A stretch of 64,000 nucleotides of DNA. Source: BRH-c25 sp035627615. Lineage in GTDB: Bacteria; Bacillota; Clostridia; Lutisporales; Lutisporaceae. The notes beneath the pieces were generated by a model. It was not told where the DNA came from. It did not search any database and saw only the letters and a program-made list of their open reading frames with translations. The DNA is taken from assembly GCA_035627615.1 (NCBI GenBank), contig DASPLL010000017.1, positions 202,281 to 266,280 of the forward strand. The letters run 5' to 3'. Positions 34,098 to 43,466 of this stretch are shown here, piece after piece. Made by a program: the position numbers and the translations under genes. Every line of letters begins with the position of its first letter. Position 1 is the stretch's first letter.

Positions 34098-35084
34098 CTA
34101 TTTCATTTCTATGGCGTCTTTAGGACATTTCACAGAGCACTGGCTGCAGCCGACGCATTTATCGTCAAGCACCTTGTGCTTACCTTTAAGCTCACCTTCA
34201 ATAGCTTCAAAGTTACAGTGCTTTGAGCATATTGTGCAGCCTATGCACTTATCTTCATCAATGAAAGCCTTCTTCCTGTCTGCAAAATTGGCGTAAATGG
34301 TCTTTGTAGGACACACCTCAGCGCACATCATGCAATTGACGCATTTACTGTAATCTATTTTTGCAACATTATTTTCAACCTTTATGGCATCAAATTTACA
34401 TGCTTTCACGCATTTCTGGCAAGCTATGCAGCCAACCTTGCAAACATCCATTACAGCCTTGCCCTTTTCCAGGTTCTTGCAAAGAACTCTTACTTTCTTG
34501 GATACCGGAACCAGCTCGATAATTCCTTTAGGACATGCTGCTATGCACTTGCCGCAAGCCGTACATTTTTCTTCATCAACAACAGCAACGCCGTTTATTA
34601 CATGAATAGCATCAAAAGGACATTCCCTCACACAGGTACCGAGTCCTGTACAACCGTATCGGCAGCTTTTCGAACCACCGGCAAGCATTTCAGCTGCTTT
34701 GCAGTCCTCTATGCCCTGATATTCATATTTTTCTTTTGCATTATCTCTATCTCCGCAGCAGATTACTCTTGCAACCTGACGCTCCATACTACCTGCTTCT
34801 ACACCCATAATTACTGCAAGCTTCTCTGCAAGCTCAGCTCCTCCAACAGGACAAGCTGTAATCGGTGCTTTACCGCTGGCAACAGCCTCAGCTAAAGCAT
34901 CACAACCGGCATAGCCGCAGCCGCCACAGTTAGCGCCTGGCAAAACATCTCTGACCTCTGTAACCTTAGGATCAACCTCAACGGCAAATTTCTTCGATGC
35001 ATATGCCAGTACAATACCGAAGAAAACCGCAATACCTCCTAAAGTTATGACAGGCCAGATTATATTATTAATCAAGGTAGTCAC
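34098..35084 (-). CDS. rnfB: Electron transport complex subunit RnfB
   Basis: 328 residues. An N-terminal membrane helix is followed by a 4Fe-4S domain (GANCGGCGYAGCDALAEAV) and several ferredoxin-type CxxCxxCxxxC clusters, e.g. CTACGKCIAACPKG, CIACQKCVKACKFDA, CVNCMMCAEVCPTK. It is the ferredoxin entry point of the Rnf complex. The number of C-terminal clusters is larger than in E. coli RsxB and typical of Clostridia. Confidence 0.95.
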   Translation of the reverse strand: MTTLINNIIWPVITLGGIAVFFGIVLAYASKKFAVEVDPKVTEVRDVLPGANCGGCGYAGCDALAEAVASGKAPITACPVGGAELAEKLAVIMGVEAGSMERQVARVICCGDRDNAKEKYEYQGIEDCKAAEMLAGGSKSCRYGCTGLGTCVRECPFDAIHVINGVAVVDEEKCTACGKCIAACPKGIIELVPVSKKVRVLCKNLEKGKAVMDVCKVGCIACQKCVKACKFDAIKVENNVAKIDYSKCVNCMMCAEVCPTKTIYANFADRKKAFIDEDKCIGCTICSKHCNFEAIEGELKGKHKVLDDKCVGCSQCSVKCPKDAIEMK

Positions 35085-35104
35085 CTCATCTTTCTAAAAC
35101 TATA

Positions 35105-35695
35105 CTATAGAAATGCACTGAACAAGCCGCTGAACCCGAGGAACGCAATTGAGAACAGACTGGCTGAAATCATTGCTATCGGGAATCCTTCAAGAGCTTT
35201 TGGAATTGGTGCGAACTCGAGTCTTTCTCTCACACCGGCAAAAAGTACTATAGCAAGTGTGAAGCTCAGACCTCCGGACACTCCGTTTACAAGAGTCTCA
35301 ATCAGATTGTAATTGCTCTGTATATTCAATATGGCAACACCCAGCACTGCACAGTTTGTAGTAATAAGAGGCAGATAAACACCAAGTGCCTGATATAGTG
35401 TAGGACTTGTCTTCTTTATTACCATCTCGACAAATTGCACAAGTCCGGCAATTACAAGTATGAAGGCTATAGTCTGCATATATCCTATTCCTAATGGAAT
35501 GAGGATGAAGTACTGCACCATCCAGCTTATTACCGATGCCAGACCCATAACGAAAGTAACCGCCAAGCTCATCCCTATAGCTGTCTCTACCTTCTTTGAC
35601 ACTCCCAGGAATGGACAAATTCCCAAGAACCTGGAGAGGACAAAATTATTTATAAATATTGCACTTACTATTATTAATGCTAATCTCATCTTCAT
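35105..35695 (-). CDS. rnfA: Electron transport complex subunit RnfA
   Basis: 196 residues, six membrane helices. FINNFVLSRFLGICPFLGVS at the N-terminus, with its conserved Cys, and TTNCAVLGVAI in the middle match RnfA. With RnfE it forms the inverted membrane pair that carries a central Fe-S centre. Confidence 0.95.
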   Translation of the reverse strand: MKMRLALIIVSAIFINNFVLSRFLGICPFLGVSKKVETAIGMSLAVTFVMGLASVISWMVQYFILIPLGIGYMQTIAFILVIAGLVQFVEMVIKKTSPTLYQALGVYLPLITTNCAVLGVAILNIQSNYNLIETLVNGVSGGLSFTLAIVLFAGVRERLEFAPIPKALEGFPIAMISASLFSIAFLGFSGLFSAFL

Positions 35696-35703
35696 CCTCC
35701 TCC

Positions 35704-36300
35704 TTAACTCTTCTTCAAGCTTGTTATTTTATTAAATGCTGCAATTAAAAGGCCGTATGCAAGGAAGCCCCCAGGTGGAAGTATCATTATCAACGCAGGT
35801 TTGAAACCCGCTCCGAATAACTGCATTCCGAAGAATGTGCCTGCTCCCAGTACTTCCCTGACTGCACTTATAACAGTAAGTGCAACTGTGAATCCAAGAC
35901 CCATGCCTATACCGTCCATAATGGAGTTCAAAGGAGGGTTCTTGGCTGCAAAGGATTCTGCCCTTGCAAGTATGATACAATTAACAACTATAAGCGGGAT
36001 AAATATCCCCAACTGTCTGTCAAGTTCAGGCGAAAAAGCCTGTATTAACATTTGAACTATGGTAACAAATGTAGCAATAACTACTATATATATAGGAATT
36101 CTAACCTCATTAGGCACTATTTTCTTAATAAGCGATATTATAAGGTTTGAGCCTATAAGAACCGCTGCTGCCGCAACTCCCATACCGATACCGTTAAACA
36201 CTGCCGTTGTAACAGCCAGGGTAGGGCAGGTTCCAAGGACCAACCTGAATGTAGGATTCTCCTTTAAGAGTCCGTTGCTGAAATCCTTCATAAGATTCAT
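35704..36300 (-). CDS. rnfE: Electron transport complex subunit RnfE
   Basis: 198 residues, six membrane helices. ENPTFRLVLGTCPTLAVTT and VVNCIILARAESFAAKN hold the conserved Cys positions. The ATG at 36300 has GGAGG 8 nt upstream. Partner of RnfA. Confidence 0.95.
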   Translation of the reverse strand: MNLMKDFSNGLLKENPTFRLVLGTCPTLAVTTAVFNGIGMGVAAAAVLIGSNLIISLIKKIVPNEVRIPIYIVVIATFVTIVQMLIQAFSPELDRQLGIFIPLIVVNCIILARAESFAAKNPPLNSIMDGIGMGLGFTVALTVISAVREVLGAGTFFGMQLFGAGFKPALIMILPPGGFLAYGLLIAAFNKITSLKKS

Positions 36301-36319
36301 TATCTTCACCTCCAAAATA

Positions 36320-36904
36320 TTATTTACCGGATAATTCCTTAGCCGCTTCAAGGGCTTGATTTACTCCACCCGCTACTGCCCTTGATGTGATTGTCGCACC
36401 CGATAATGCGGCAATTTCATTATCCTTTGGAGTACCGCTCTTTATAACATCTATAGGATTGCTCCAGTTCTTACCGCTGAACTGCTCCTGGAATTTCGGA
36501 GTAGCCGCATTCTTGCCAAGTCCGGGAGTCTCATTATTGTTTCCAACCTTGATTCCCTGCAGTGTACCGTCAGTTGTAATACCTGCAACAATTTCAACAG
36601 CTCCTCCATAACCCTTCGGAGCTACTTTCACTGCATAACCGACGACATTTTCACCGGCCTTCGCCAAATATATTTCTGTCACCAGGTCATATTTTGCATT
36701 TGTTTTTATTTCGTTAAAAGTGCTGTCATCCAACTGTTCAAAAGTATCAGCATCAGGAAGTACAGCTTTTCTCGCTTCGTCGCTGGCTTTTACAAGCTGT
36801 TCCTGTATTCTGCCATAGGTTATTTCATTCGTATAACCTAAAAGTGCAGCTGCAACAGCGCATATAAGCAGTAAGACACCGGCCAATTTGATATAATCAC
36901 GCAC
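36320..36904 (-). CDS. rnfG: Electron transport complex subunit RnfG
   Basis: 194 residues. One N-terminal membrane helix and an extracytoplasmic FMN-binding domain. FMN is attached to the Thr in SGATITSRAV. GTG start with GGAGG 9 nt upstream; it overlaps the end of rnfD by 8 nt. Confidence 0.95.
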   Translation of the reverse strand: MRDYIKLAGVLLLICAVAAALLGYTNEITYGRIQEQLVKASDEARKAVLPDADTFEQLDDSTFNEIKTNAKYDLVTEIYLAKAGENVVGYAVKVAPKGYGGAVEIVAGITTDGTLQGIKVGNNNETPGLGKNAATPKFQEQFSGKNWSNPIDVIKSGTPKDNEIAALSGATITSRAVAGGVNQALEAAKELSGK

Positions 36905-37850
36905 TTTTCTTCACCTCCCCGAATTTCCTGGGCATCGTATATCTGTCTATAAGAGGTGTCGCAAGGTTCATCAGAAGTATTGAATAGGAAACGCCCTCCG
37001 GATAACCTCCGAAGAACCTTATAACTGATGTTAATATACCGCAGCCTATAGCGAAAATAATCTGTCCTCTTGCAGACATTGGAGATGTTGTGTAATCTGT
37101 AGCCATAAATATTGCACCGAGGAAAAGTCCTCCTGCGAATACATGATAAACCATACCGACAGGATCAAATCCTCCGAAAAGGAATGTAAGTACCGCAACT
37201 GTCGCAATATATGCAGCAGGTATCCTGTGATTTATTACTCCTCTGTAAAGGAGATAAGCTCCCCCGATAATAAGTGCAAGAACTGATGTCTCACCTATAC
37301 AACCACCTATATTACCGATAAAAAGATTCCAAATATCCGGCAATGCCTGTCCTGCCGCTTCTCCACCCTTCATGATCCCAAGTGGTGTTGCTGTTGAAAC
37401 AGCATCCGCACCGGGTGCGACCCAACCAGTCATATCCACCGGCCATGATGCAAGAAGCATTGCTCTTGCCGCAAGAGCAGGATTGATAAAATTAAACCCC
37501 AATCCTCCGAAGCACTGCTTGACTATCGCAATTGCAAAAACCGCTCCAATGGCCACTATCCAAAGCGGAAGTGTTACAGGTACGTTAAATGCAATAAGAA
37601 TTCCTGTAACAGCAGCGCTTAAATCATTTACAGTAATGGGCTTACCCATTATTTTCTGCATCACCGCTTCTGCAGCTACTGCAAATACAACAGCAGTAAC
37701 AGTAAGGGTCAATGCTCTGAATCCGAAGTATAATACCCCTGCAAAAAGCGCGGGCATAAGTGCAATTATTACATCCAGCATTACTCTCCGGGTAGTTTCC
37801 CCAGATCTGATATGCGGAGATGAAGATACTAAAAATCTAGTGTTTTCCAT
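36897..37850 (-). CDS. rnfD: Electron transport complex subunit RnfD
   Basis: 317 residues, multi-pass. The FMN-linking Thr lies in DAVSTATPLG, and FGGLGFNFINPALAAR is conserved. The ATG at 37850 has GGGAGG upstream. It carries the membrane flavin and the likely ion path (Na+ or H+; not decidable here). Confidence 0.95.
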   Translation of the reverse strand: MENTRFLVSSSPHIRSGETTRRVMLDVIIALMPALFAGVLYFGFRALTLTVTAVVFAVAAEAVMQKIMGKPITVNDLSAAVTGILIAFNVPVTLPLWIVAIGAVFAIAIVKQCFGGLGFNFINPALAARAMLLASWPVDMTGWVAPGADAVSTATPLGIMKGGEAAGQALPDIWNLFIGNIGGCIGETSVLALIIGGAYLLYRGVINHRIPAAYIATVAVLTFLFGGFDPVGMVYHVFAGGLFLGAIFMATDYTTSPMSARGQIIFAIGCGILTSVIRFFGGYPEGVSYSILLMNLATPLIDRYTMPRKFGEVKKSA

Positions 37851-37864
37851 GCTTTTCCCTCCCA

Positions 37865-39202
37865 TCACTTAGACTGGGCTTTTTTGCGCCTAGCCAATAT
37901 TTCGCGTTTTGATACCCTAATCGAATCAACAAGCGGTCTCTTGGCAGGGCATACAAAAGAACACGATCCGCATTCTATACAATCCATGGCATTCAGCGCC
38001 TCGGCCTGCTCATGCCTGTTAGCAAGAGAGCATGCGCTGATATTTATAGGCATCAGATTTATAGGACATGTTTCTACACATTTTCCACATCTTATGCAAT
38101 TAGAAGGCTCAGGCAGCCTTGCTTCTTCTTCGGAAAGCACAAGGATCCCAGATGTTCCTTTTATTGCAGGTATGTCCAGAGAAAACTGAGTTATACCCAT
38201 CATAGGCCCGCCTGCTATAACCTTGCCTACTTTACCCTTAAGCCCTCCGCATTGTTCTATTATCTCCCTGAAGGATGTTCCTATCTTAACTATCAGGTTT
38301 TTAGGATTATTTACCCCTTCACCTGTTATAGTGACTATTCTCTCTATCAATGGCATACCTGTCTTTATTGCTTTTGCAACTGCCGCAGCTGTTCCGACAT
38401 TGTTGACCACAACTCCTGCATCAGCAGGCAGTCCACCTGAAGGAACCTCACGTCTTGTACATGCATAAATAAGCTGTTTTTCTGCACCTTGAGGATACTT
38501 TGTCTTCAATGCAACTACTTCAATACCTTCAATTCCTTTAGCGGCTTCAAAAACCTTCTCAATCGCATCAGGTTTATTTGTCTCAATCCCAATATAACCT
38601 TTTTTTACTCCAAGAGCTTTCATCAGCGCCTGCAATCCGAACACTACATCTTCCGGATATTCAAGCATCAATCTGTGGTCTGAAGTCAAATACGGCTCAC
38701 ATTCTGCACCATTCAGTATCACTGTATCCACTTTCTTGTCCGGAGGCGGAGCCAGCTTCACATGGGTGGGGAAAGTCGCTCCGCCCATACCTACTATGCC
38801 TGCCTCTTTGATCATGCCCTTTATATCATCCGGTGAAAGTCCCGCAAGGTCACCCTTGGGAGCAATTTCAGCCAAAATGGTATTTTGCATATCAGACTCA
38901 ATAACTACACAGGTCACATTCATTCCACCGGAATAAAGCCTTGGCTCAACAGCTATAACCTTACCTGATACACTGGAGTGTACCGGAGCCGACACAAAGC
39001 CTTTTGCCTCTCCTATTTTCTGCCCTACCTTCACCTCATCACCGACCTGTACAATAGGCTCACATGGAGCGCCTATATGCTGCTGCATTGGGATTACAAC
39101 AACTTTAGGCTCGTTTGCCCTTTCTAATGCCAGGCCCTCAGTAGCTTTTTTACTGTGTGGTGGATGAGTTCCGCCCTTGAACGTCAATGTTCTTATATCC
39201 AA
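37865..39202 (-). CDS. rnfC: Electron transport complex subunit RnfC
   Basis: 445 residues. RnfC barrel-sandwich domain, NADH/FMN-binding region (GMGGATFPTHVK, ILNGAECEPYLTSDH), SLBB domain and two 4Fe-4S motifs (CIRCGKCVETCPINL, CIECGSCSFVCPAK). It is the NAD+-reducing peripheral subunit. TTG start with GGGG 8 nt upstream. First gene of rnfCDGEAB, the usual clostridial order. Confidence 0.95.
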   Translation of the reverse strand: MDIRTLTFKGGTHPPHSKKATEGLALERANEPKVVVIPMQQHIGAPCEPIVQVGDEVKVGQKIGEAKGFVSAPVHSSVSGKVIAVEPRLYSGGMNVTCVVIESDMQNTILAEIAPKGDLAGLSPDDIKGMIKEAGIVGMGGATFPTHVKLAPPPDKKVDTVILNGAECEPYLTSDHRLMLEYPEDVVFGLQALMKALGVKKGYIGIETNKPDAIEKVFEAAKGIEGIEVVALKTKYPQGAEKQLIYACTRREVPSGGLPADAGVVVNNVGTAAAVAKAIKTGMPLIERIVTITGEGVNNPKNLIVKIGTSFREIIEQCGGLKGKVGKVIAGGPMMGITQFSLDIPAIKGTSGILVLSEEEARLPEPSNCIRCGKCVETCPINLMPINISACSLANRHEQAEALNAMDCIECGSCSFVCPAKRPLVDSIRVSKREILARRKKAQSK

Positions 39203-39510
39203 TTAGCTCACCCCTTAATTTATATATAAATATTTAGTATTGATATTGAGACCGTATAAACTCACAATTAGTATCTATTCGACGCGTGTATACAAAATCC
39301 TTTTGCAATAATTTTAAAAGGCTAGATAATATTTTAACACAAACGGCCAAAATACTAATAATTTCAAGTATCATACATATTATGCCATTAATAATACAAA
39401 CTATTAATCACGAAATTATATAGCTTATATAAAAAGCTGTTATGCCAATATGAACTATCCTCATATTATTTTTTGATATGCCAATACTATATTCGAGGTG
39501 AAGAACGTTT
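39203..39510. promoter_or_regulatory. Divergent rnf/DUF3189 intergenic region with TATGCCA repeats
   Basis: A/T-rich divergent intergenic DNA without a gene. TATGCCAATA occurs at 39441-39450 and 39477-39486, and TATGCCATTA at 39381-39390, all on the plus strand. They may be a regulator's direct-repeat site. No consensus promoter stood out. Confidence 0.35.
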
Positions 39511-40035
39511 ATGGTAATTATCTACAACTGTTACGGAGGGACACATTCTTCCATACTGGCTTCTGCTATACACCTGAAAAACCTGCCTGTAAACCAAATA
39601 CCTACCAATCAGGAAATTTTGAAAGTCGAATATTTTAACAAGTTGACATATAGTGATATGGGACGCCTTCTATTTCATGGTGTGGATGATGAAGGCAATA
39701 AAGTATATACAATAGGACGCGGCATCTCGAAAGCCCTGGTTCCGGCAATGCGCAACCTGGTGATTGCATTGTGCAGGGATAACGGTATAAATGAGCATTT
39801 TCTATTTGTAAACTGCTCTCCTACCGTGCCTCCCTTGATGACAATGGGCGGCTTCTTTTCCAGAGCTCTTCACATGGACTTTATAGGAGTACCTTTACTT
39901 ATTGCAGGAACAAAGCAGACATATTATAATATAACAAAACTGGTTGAAAAGTCAAAGGAAATATGTCGTGAAAACTCCCAAAAATACCTTGTAATAAATG
40001 TCGATGAAAAAGGCCGGCTCAGTGTTTTCAACTGA
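39511..40035 (+). CDS. DUF3189 family protein
   Basis: 174 residues. The start MVIIYNCYGGTHSSILASAI and later GRGISKALVPAMRNL match DUF3189. No function is known; the CYGGTHS segment looks like a small phosphate- or metal-binding loop. CGAGGTG lies 10 nt before the ATG. Single gene, divergent from rnf and convergent with nuoF. Confidence 0.85.
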   Translation: MVIIYNCYGGTHSSILASAIHLKNLPVNQIPTNQEILKVEYFNKLTYSDMGRLLFHGVDDEGNKVYTIGRGISKALVPAMRNLVIALCRDNGINEHFLFVNCSPTVPPLMTMGGFFSRALHMDFIGVPLLIAGTKQTYYNITKLVEKSKEICRENSQKYLVINVDEKGRLSVFN

Positions 40036-40048
40036 ACCGGCCTTTTAA
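40008..40048. terminator. Bidirectional intrinsic terminator between DUF3189 and nuoF
   Basis: AAAAGGCCGGCTCAGT and ACTGAACCGGCCTTTT form a long stem, with A runs on the left and T on the right, so it works in both directions. It covers the last codons of the DUF3189 gene and stops 8 nt short of the nuoF stop. Confidence 0.85.
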
Positions 40049-40055
40049 ACCATCA

Positions 40056-41849
40056 CTATTTCTTTACTATCGCCTTAAATGGGCACTTCTGCATACATAC
40101 TCCGCATTTTACACATTTGCCGGAGTCAATCTTGTATGGGCTCTTCGGCTGTCCTGAGATACAGGATGACGGACAATTCTTGGCACATATTCCGCAGCCT
40201 TTGCACTTGTCTTCAAGTACGGTGTAATTCAGGAGCGCCTTACATACACCTGCAGGACATCTCTTTTCCTTTATATGAGCTTCATACTCGTCTCTGAAAT
40301 ATCTTATAGTGGAAAGTACAGGGTTCGGTGCTGTCTGTCCCAATCCGCACAGAGCAGAGTTCCTAATATTCTTTGCCAGATTCTCGAGCTTTTCGAGATC
40401 TCCCTCTTCGCCTTTCCCTTCAGTTATTCTCTCGAGGATTTCCAGCATTCTCTTTGTGCCCTCACGACATGGTGTACACTTTCCACAGGACTCATCAACA
40501 GTAAAGTCCAGGAAGAATCTTGCTATATCAACCATACAGTTGTCTTCATCCATAACTATGAGTCCACCGGAACCCATCATGGAACCAAGTGCAATAAGAT
40601 TATCGTAATCTATCGGCACATCAATCTCACTTGCCGGTATGCAGCCTCCTGAAGGTCCGCCTGTCTGTGCTGCCTTGTATTTCTTACCGTTAGGACAACC
40701 TCCGCCTATTTCATAAATGACCTCTCTCATTGTGGTTCCCATAGGAATCTCAACAAGACCGGTATTGTTTATCTTACCGCCAAGTGCGAATACCTTTGTA
40801 CCTTTGGACTTTTCAGTTCCCATGCTTGCAAACCACTCAGGCCCCTTATTGAATATTGGAGCTATATTCGCATAGGTTTCAACGTTATTGAGTATAGTAG
40901 GTTTACCAAACAGACCCTTGACTGCCGGGAACGGAGGTCTTGGTCTTGGCATGCCTCTCTGTCCTTCAATAGAAGCTATCAATGCTGTTTCTTCTCCGCA
41001 TACAAATGCACCTGCTCCAAGTCTTACCTCCAAGTCAAATTTGAAGCCTGTACCCATTATGTTATCTCCGAGAAGTCCGTAATTTCTTGCCTGACTTATT
41101 GCTATTGCGAGACGTTTAACAGCTATCGGATACTCAGCTCTGCAATATATATATCCCTGATTGGCTCCAATAGCGTATCCTGCTATTGCCATTGCCTCGA
41201 TTACTGAATGAGGGTCGCCTTCCAGCACGCTTCTGTCCATGAATGCTCCCGGGTCTCCTTCGTCAGCATTACAAAGAACATACTTCTGCTCATTCTGTGA
41301 TTTTGCAGCGAAATCCCATTTCATTCCTGTCGGGAATCCTGCGCCGCCTCTTCCTCTGAGCCCTGATTTCTTAACTGTATCTATTACTTCTGCCGGTGTC
41401 ATTTCAGTAAGCACTTTTGCAAGCGCCTTGTAACCGTCAAAAGCTATATATTCATCTATATTCTCTGGATTAATAACTCCGCAATTTCTTAATGCAACTC
41501 TGACCTGTTTCTTATAGAAGTCAACCTCTTCGATTGCTTTTATTCTGTTTTCATCAACAGATTCTGCATAAAGCAGTCTCTTTACAACTCTGCCTTTTAC
41601 CAGATGCTCCTTGACTATTTCCTCTACATCCTCAGGCTTAACCATGCTGTAGAAAGCAGCTTCAGGATAAATTATCACTACTGGTCCCAGCGCGCAAAGT
41701 CCGAAGCAGCCGGTTCTTTCCACTACAACTTCGTTTTCAAGCCCGCTCTTCTTTATTTCCTCTTCAAAGTTCTTTGCGATTTGTTCCGAATTTGAAGAAG
41801 TACAGCCGGTACCTCTACAAATCATGACATGGGAACGATACATCTCCAT
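40056..41849 (-). CDS. nuoF: NuoF/HndC-type NADH-binding flavoprotein subunit
   Basis: 597 residues. An N-terminal thioredoxin-like 2Fe-2S domain (CRGTGCTSS, GCFGLCALGP), the FMN/NADH core (GRGGAGFPTGMKW, CNADEGDPGAFMD), an SLBB domain, the 4Fe-4S NuoF C-domain (ESCGKCTPCREG), and two C-terminal ferredoxin clusters (CKGCGICAKNCP, CVKCGVCMQKCP). This is the architecture of HydB/HndC from electron-bifurcating hydrogenases. The expected catalytic HydA/HndD gene does not follow; a terminator does. Its partner may lie elsewhere. Confidence 0.93.
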   Translation of the reverse strand: MEMYRSHVMICRGTGCTSSNSEQIAKNFEEEIKKSGLENEVVVERTGCFGLCALGPVVIIYPEAAFYSMVKPEDVEEIVKEHLVKGRVVKRLLYAESVDENRIKAIEEVDFYKKQVRVALRNCGVINPENIDEYIAFDGYKALAKVLTEMTPAEVIDTVKKSGLRGRGGAGFPTGMKWDFAAKSQNEQKYVLCNADEGDPGAFMDRSVLEGDPHSVIEAMAIAGYAIGANQGYIYCRAEYPIAVKRLAIAISQARNYGLLGDNIMGTGFKFDLEVRLGAGAFVCGEETALIASIEGQRGMPRPRPPFPAVKGLFGKPTILNNVETYANIAPIFNKGPEWFASMGTEKSKGTKVFALGGKINNTGLVEIPMGTTMREVIYEIGGGCPNGKKYKAAQTGGPSGGCIPASEIDVPIDYDNLIALGSMMGSGGLIVMDEDNCMVDIARFFLDFTVDESCGKCTPCREGTKRMLEILERITEGKGEEGDLEKLENLAKNIRNSALCGLGQTAPNPVLSTIRYFRDEYEAHIKEKRCPAGVCKALLNYTVLEDKCKGCGICAKNCPSSCISGQPKSPYKIDSGKCVKCGVCMQKCPFKAIVKK

Positions 41850-41862
41850 TTATATATACCTC

Positions 41863-42231
41863 CTATTTATCTCCGACTCCGATAGTATATTCATCAACTA
41901 CCTTGCCTTGCATAATATGTTCATTTACTATCCTGATAGCCTTTGATGCGTTCACCTTAATATAGGTAACCTTTTCTTCCCCGGGCTTGTATACTTCTAC
42001 AATAGGCTCCAGCCTGCACATACCGATACAGCCTGTCTGTGCAACAACTACATCTGCCAGGTTGTGCTTTTTCACTTCATCCATTATTGAGAGAAGCACA
42101 GGTCTTGCTCCTGCAGCTATACCACAGGTTGCCATTCCTACCACTACTCTTGTACCTGATCTATCTTTTCTGACATTTATTGTATCCAGGGTCTTCTTTC
42201 TGATTTCTTCCAACTCTTGAATTGTTTTCAT
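41863..42231 (-). CDS. Thioredoxin-like 2Fe-2S ferredoxin, HndB-like
   Basis: 122 residues. The 2Fe-2S ligands are in GMATCGIAAGARPV and QTGCIGMCRLEPIVEV. HndB-like proteins accompany NuoE and NuoF in NAD(P)-dependent hydrogenases. ATG with GGAGG 8 nt upstream, one base after the stop of the ATPase gene. Confidence 0.9.
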   Translation of the reverse strand: MKTIQELEEIRKKTLDTINVRKDRSGTRVVVGMATCGIAAGARPVLLSIMDEVKKHNLADVVVAQTGCIGMCRLEPIVEVYKPGEEKVTYIKVNASKAIRIVNEHIMQGKVVDEYTIGVGDK

Positions 42232-42232
42232 T

Positions 42233-42796
42233 TTACACACCTCCGCGTAAATTTACTAAGCCTTCATTAATATAATCCTTGATCCACATCAATACATCGG
42301 GTTCTGCCATTGAAACATCATTACCCAATGCACTCTTTATCTCTCTCGTATCCAGGCAATACTCACTTTTACCAATAACATGCCTGTATACAAAATCAAC
42401 ATCCCTATTTTCATCAGAACCTGAAATAATAAGGCTCAACATGGTTTCTGCCATATCTCCGACCGGAGCTCTGTCTATATGGCTGTGCTTGAAGGTTGCT
42501 GTAAGCTTTGTTCCTACATTCCTCTCAGATTCTATAATAAGGTCTCCGTCACATCTCTTGCATGCCGCATACATTAATGGAATTCCGAGACCTACTTTTC
42601 TGCTGGTTCTTGTAGTCACAAAGGGATCCATAACTTTTTCAAGAAAATCCTTATCCATGCCTCTGCCGTTGTCTTCTATGCAAATAGTCAGTCTATCCTT
42701 TACCATATCCTCAATGATCGTTATACTCACAAGACTAGCTTCTGCAGATATTGAATTCTGTGCCAAATCCAGAATATGCAGTGATAAATCCCTCAT
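42233..42796 (-). CDS. Histidine-kinase-like ATPase without a DHp domain
   Basis: 187 residues. N-box HILDLAQNSISA, G1 DNGRGM and G2 GLGIPLM are intact, but there is no phospho-accepting His domain and no sensor. The C-terminal 70 residues are helical and unassigned. It sits between nuoE and the ferredoxin gene with 12-nt and 1-nt gaps, an arrangement seen in clostridial hydrogenase operons. Possible roles are protein phosphorylation or an ATP-dependent switch; neither is established. Confidence 0.85.
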   Translation of the reverse strand: MRDLSLHILDLAQNSISAEASLVSITIIEDMVKDRLTICIEDNGRGMDKDFLEKVMDPFVTTRTSRKVGLGIPLMYAACKRCDGDLIIESERNVGTKLTATFKHSHIDRAPVGDMAETMLSLIISGSDENRDVDFVYRHVIGKSEYCLDTREIKSALGNDVSMAEPDVLMWIKDYINEGLVNLRGGV

Positions 42797-42808
42797 AGCA
42801 ATATACTT

Positions 42809-43279
42809 TTAGTACTTCTTCAAAATATCAGGTATATCATCAGGTACCAGCTTACCATAAACCTCTTCATTGATCATCATTACCGGAGCAAGTCCACAGC
42901 AGCCAAGACACCTTGTTGCTTCAAGAGTGAATTTCCCATCACCCGTAGTGTCTCCTGCTTCTACTTTAAGCTCTTCCTTGAGCCTGTCGAGTACGCCCTG
43001 TGCGTTCTTAACATAGCATGCTGTTCCAAGGCATACACTTATTGTATTCTTACCTCTTGGCTTTAAGGTAAATCTTGAATAAAAAGTAGCAACTCCATAT
43101 ATTTCGGCCAATGGAATGTTCAGAACCTCTGATATTCTCTTCTGTGCTTCTTCAGGAATATAGCCGAACAATTCCTGAGTCTCATGGAGAATTGGCATTA
43201 AACCGCCCTGCACATTCTTTTGCTCTTCAAGAATATGCTCCAGCTTCTCCATTTTTTCTTTCATTGCAGCGTCAGACAT
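42809..43279 (-). CDS. nuoE: NuoE/HndA-type 2Fe-2S subunit
   Basis: 156 residues. The four 2Fe-2S Cys lie in SVCLGTACYVKNA and ATRCLGCCGLAPVM; LAEIYGVATFYSRF is conserved. It passes electrons from NuoF. ATG with AAGGAGGG 8-9 nt upstream. First gene of the nuoE-ATPase-ferredoxin-nuoF operon. Confidence 0.94.
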   Translation of the reverse strand: MSDAAMKEKMEKLEHILEEQKNVQGGLMPILHETQELFGYIPEEAQKRISEVLNIPLAEIYGVATFYSRFTLKPRGKNTISVCLGTACYVKNAQGVLDRLKEELKVEAGDTTGDGKFTLEATRCLGCCGLAPVMMINEEVYGKLVPDDIPDILKKY

Positions 43280-43466
43280 TAAAGAGTTCCCTCCTTCAAA
43301 ATATTTATAATTGGATATAATTACTTTTGTTTGATATAAATTTATCAATTTGCGTTCTACAATATTGTATCACACATTAGATATTTTTTTAACAATTATT
43401 TAAATTTTTTTTCTGATTTTAGTATATTCTTTTTGGAAATTGCTCAAAATATGTATTTTAAGCCTT

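Noticed and set aside
35298..35618. Alternative-frame ORF inside rnfA
   Set aside because: RnfA in the other frame has full family motifs; this one is a shadow.
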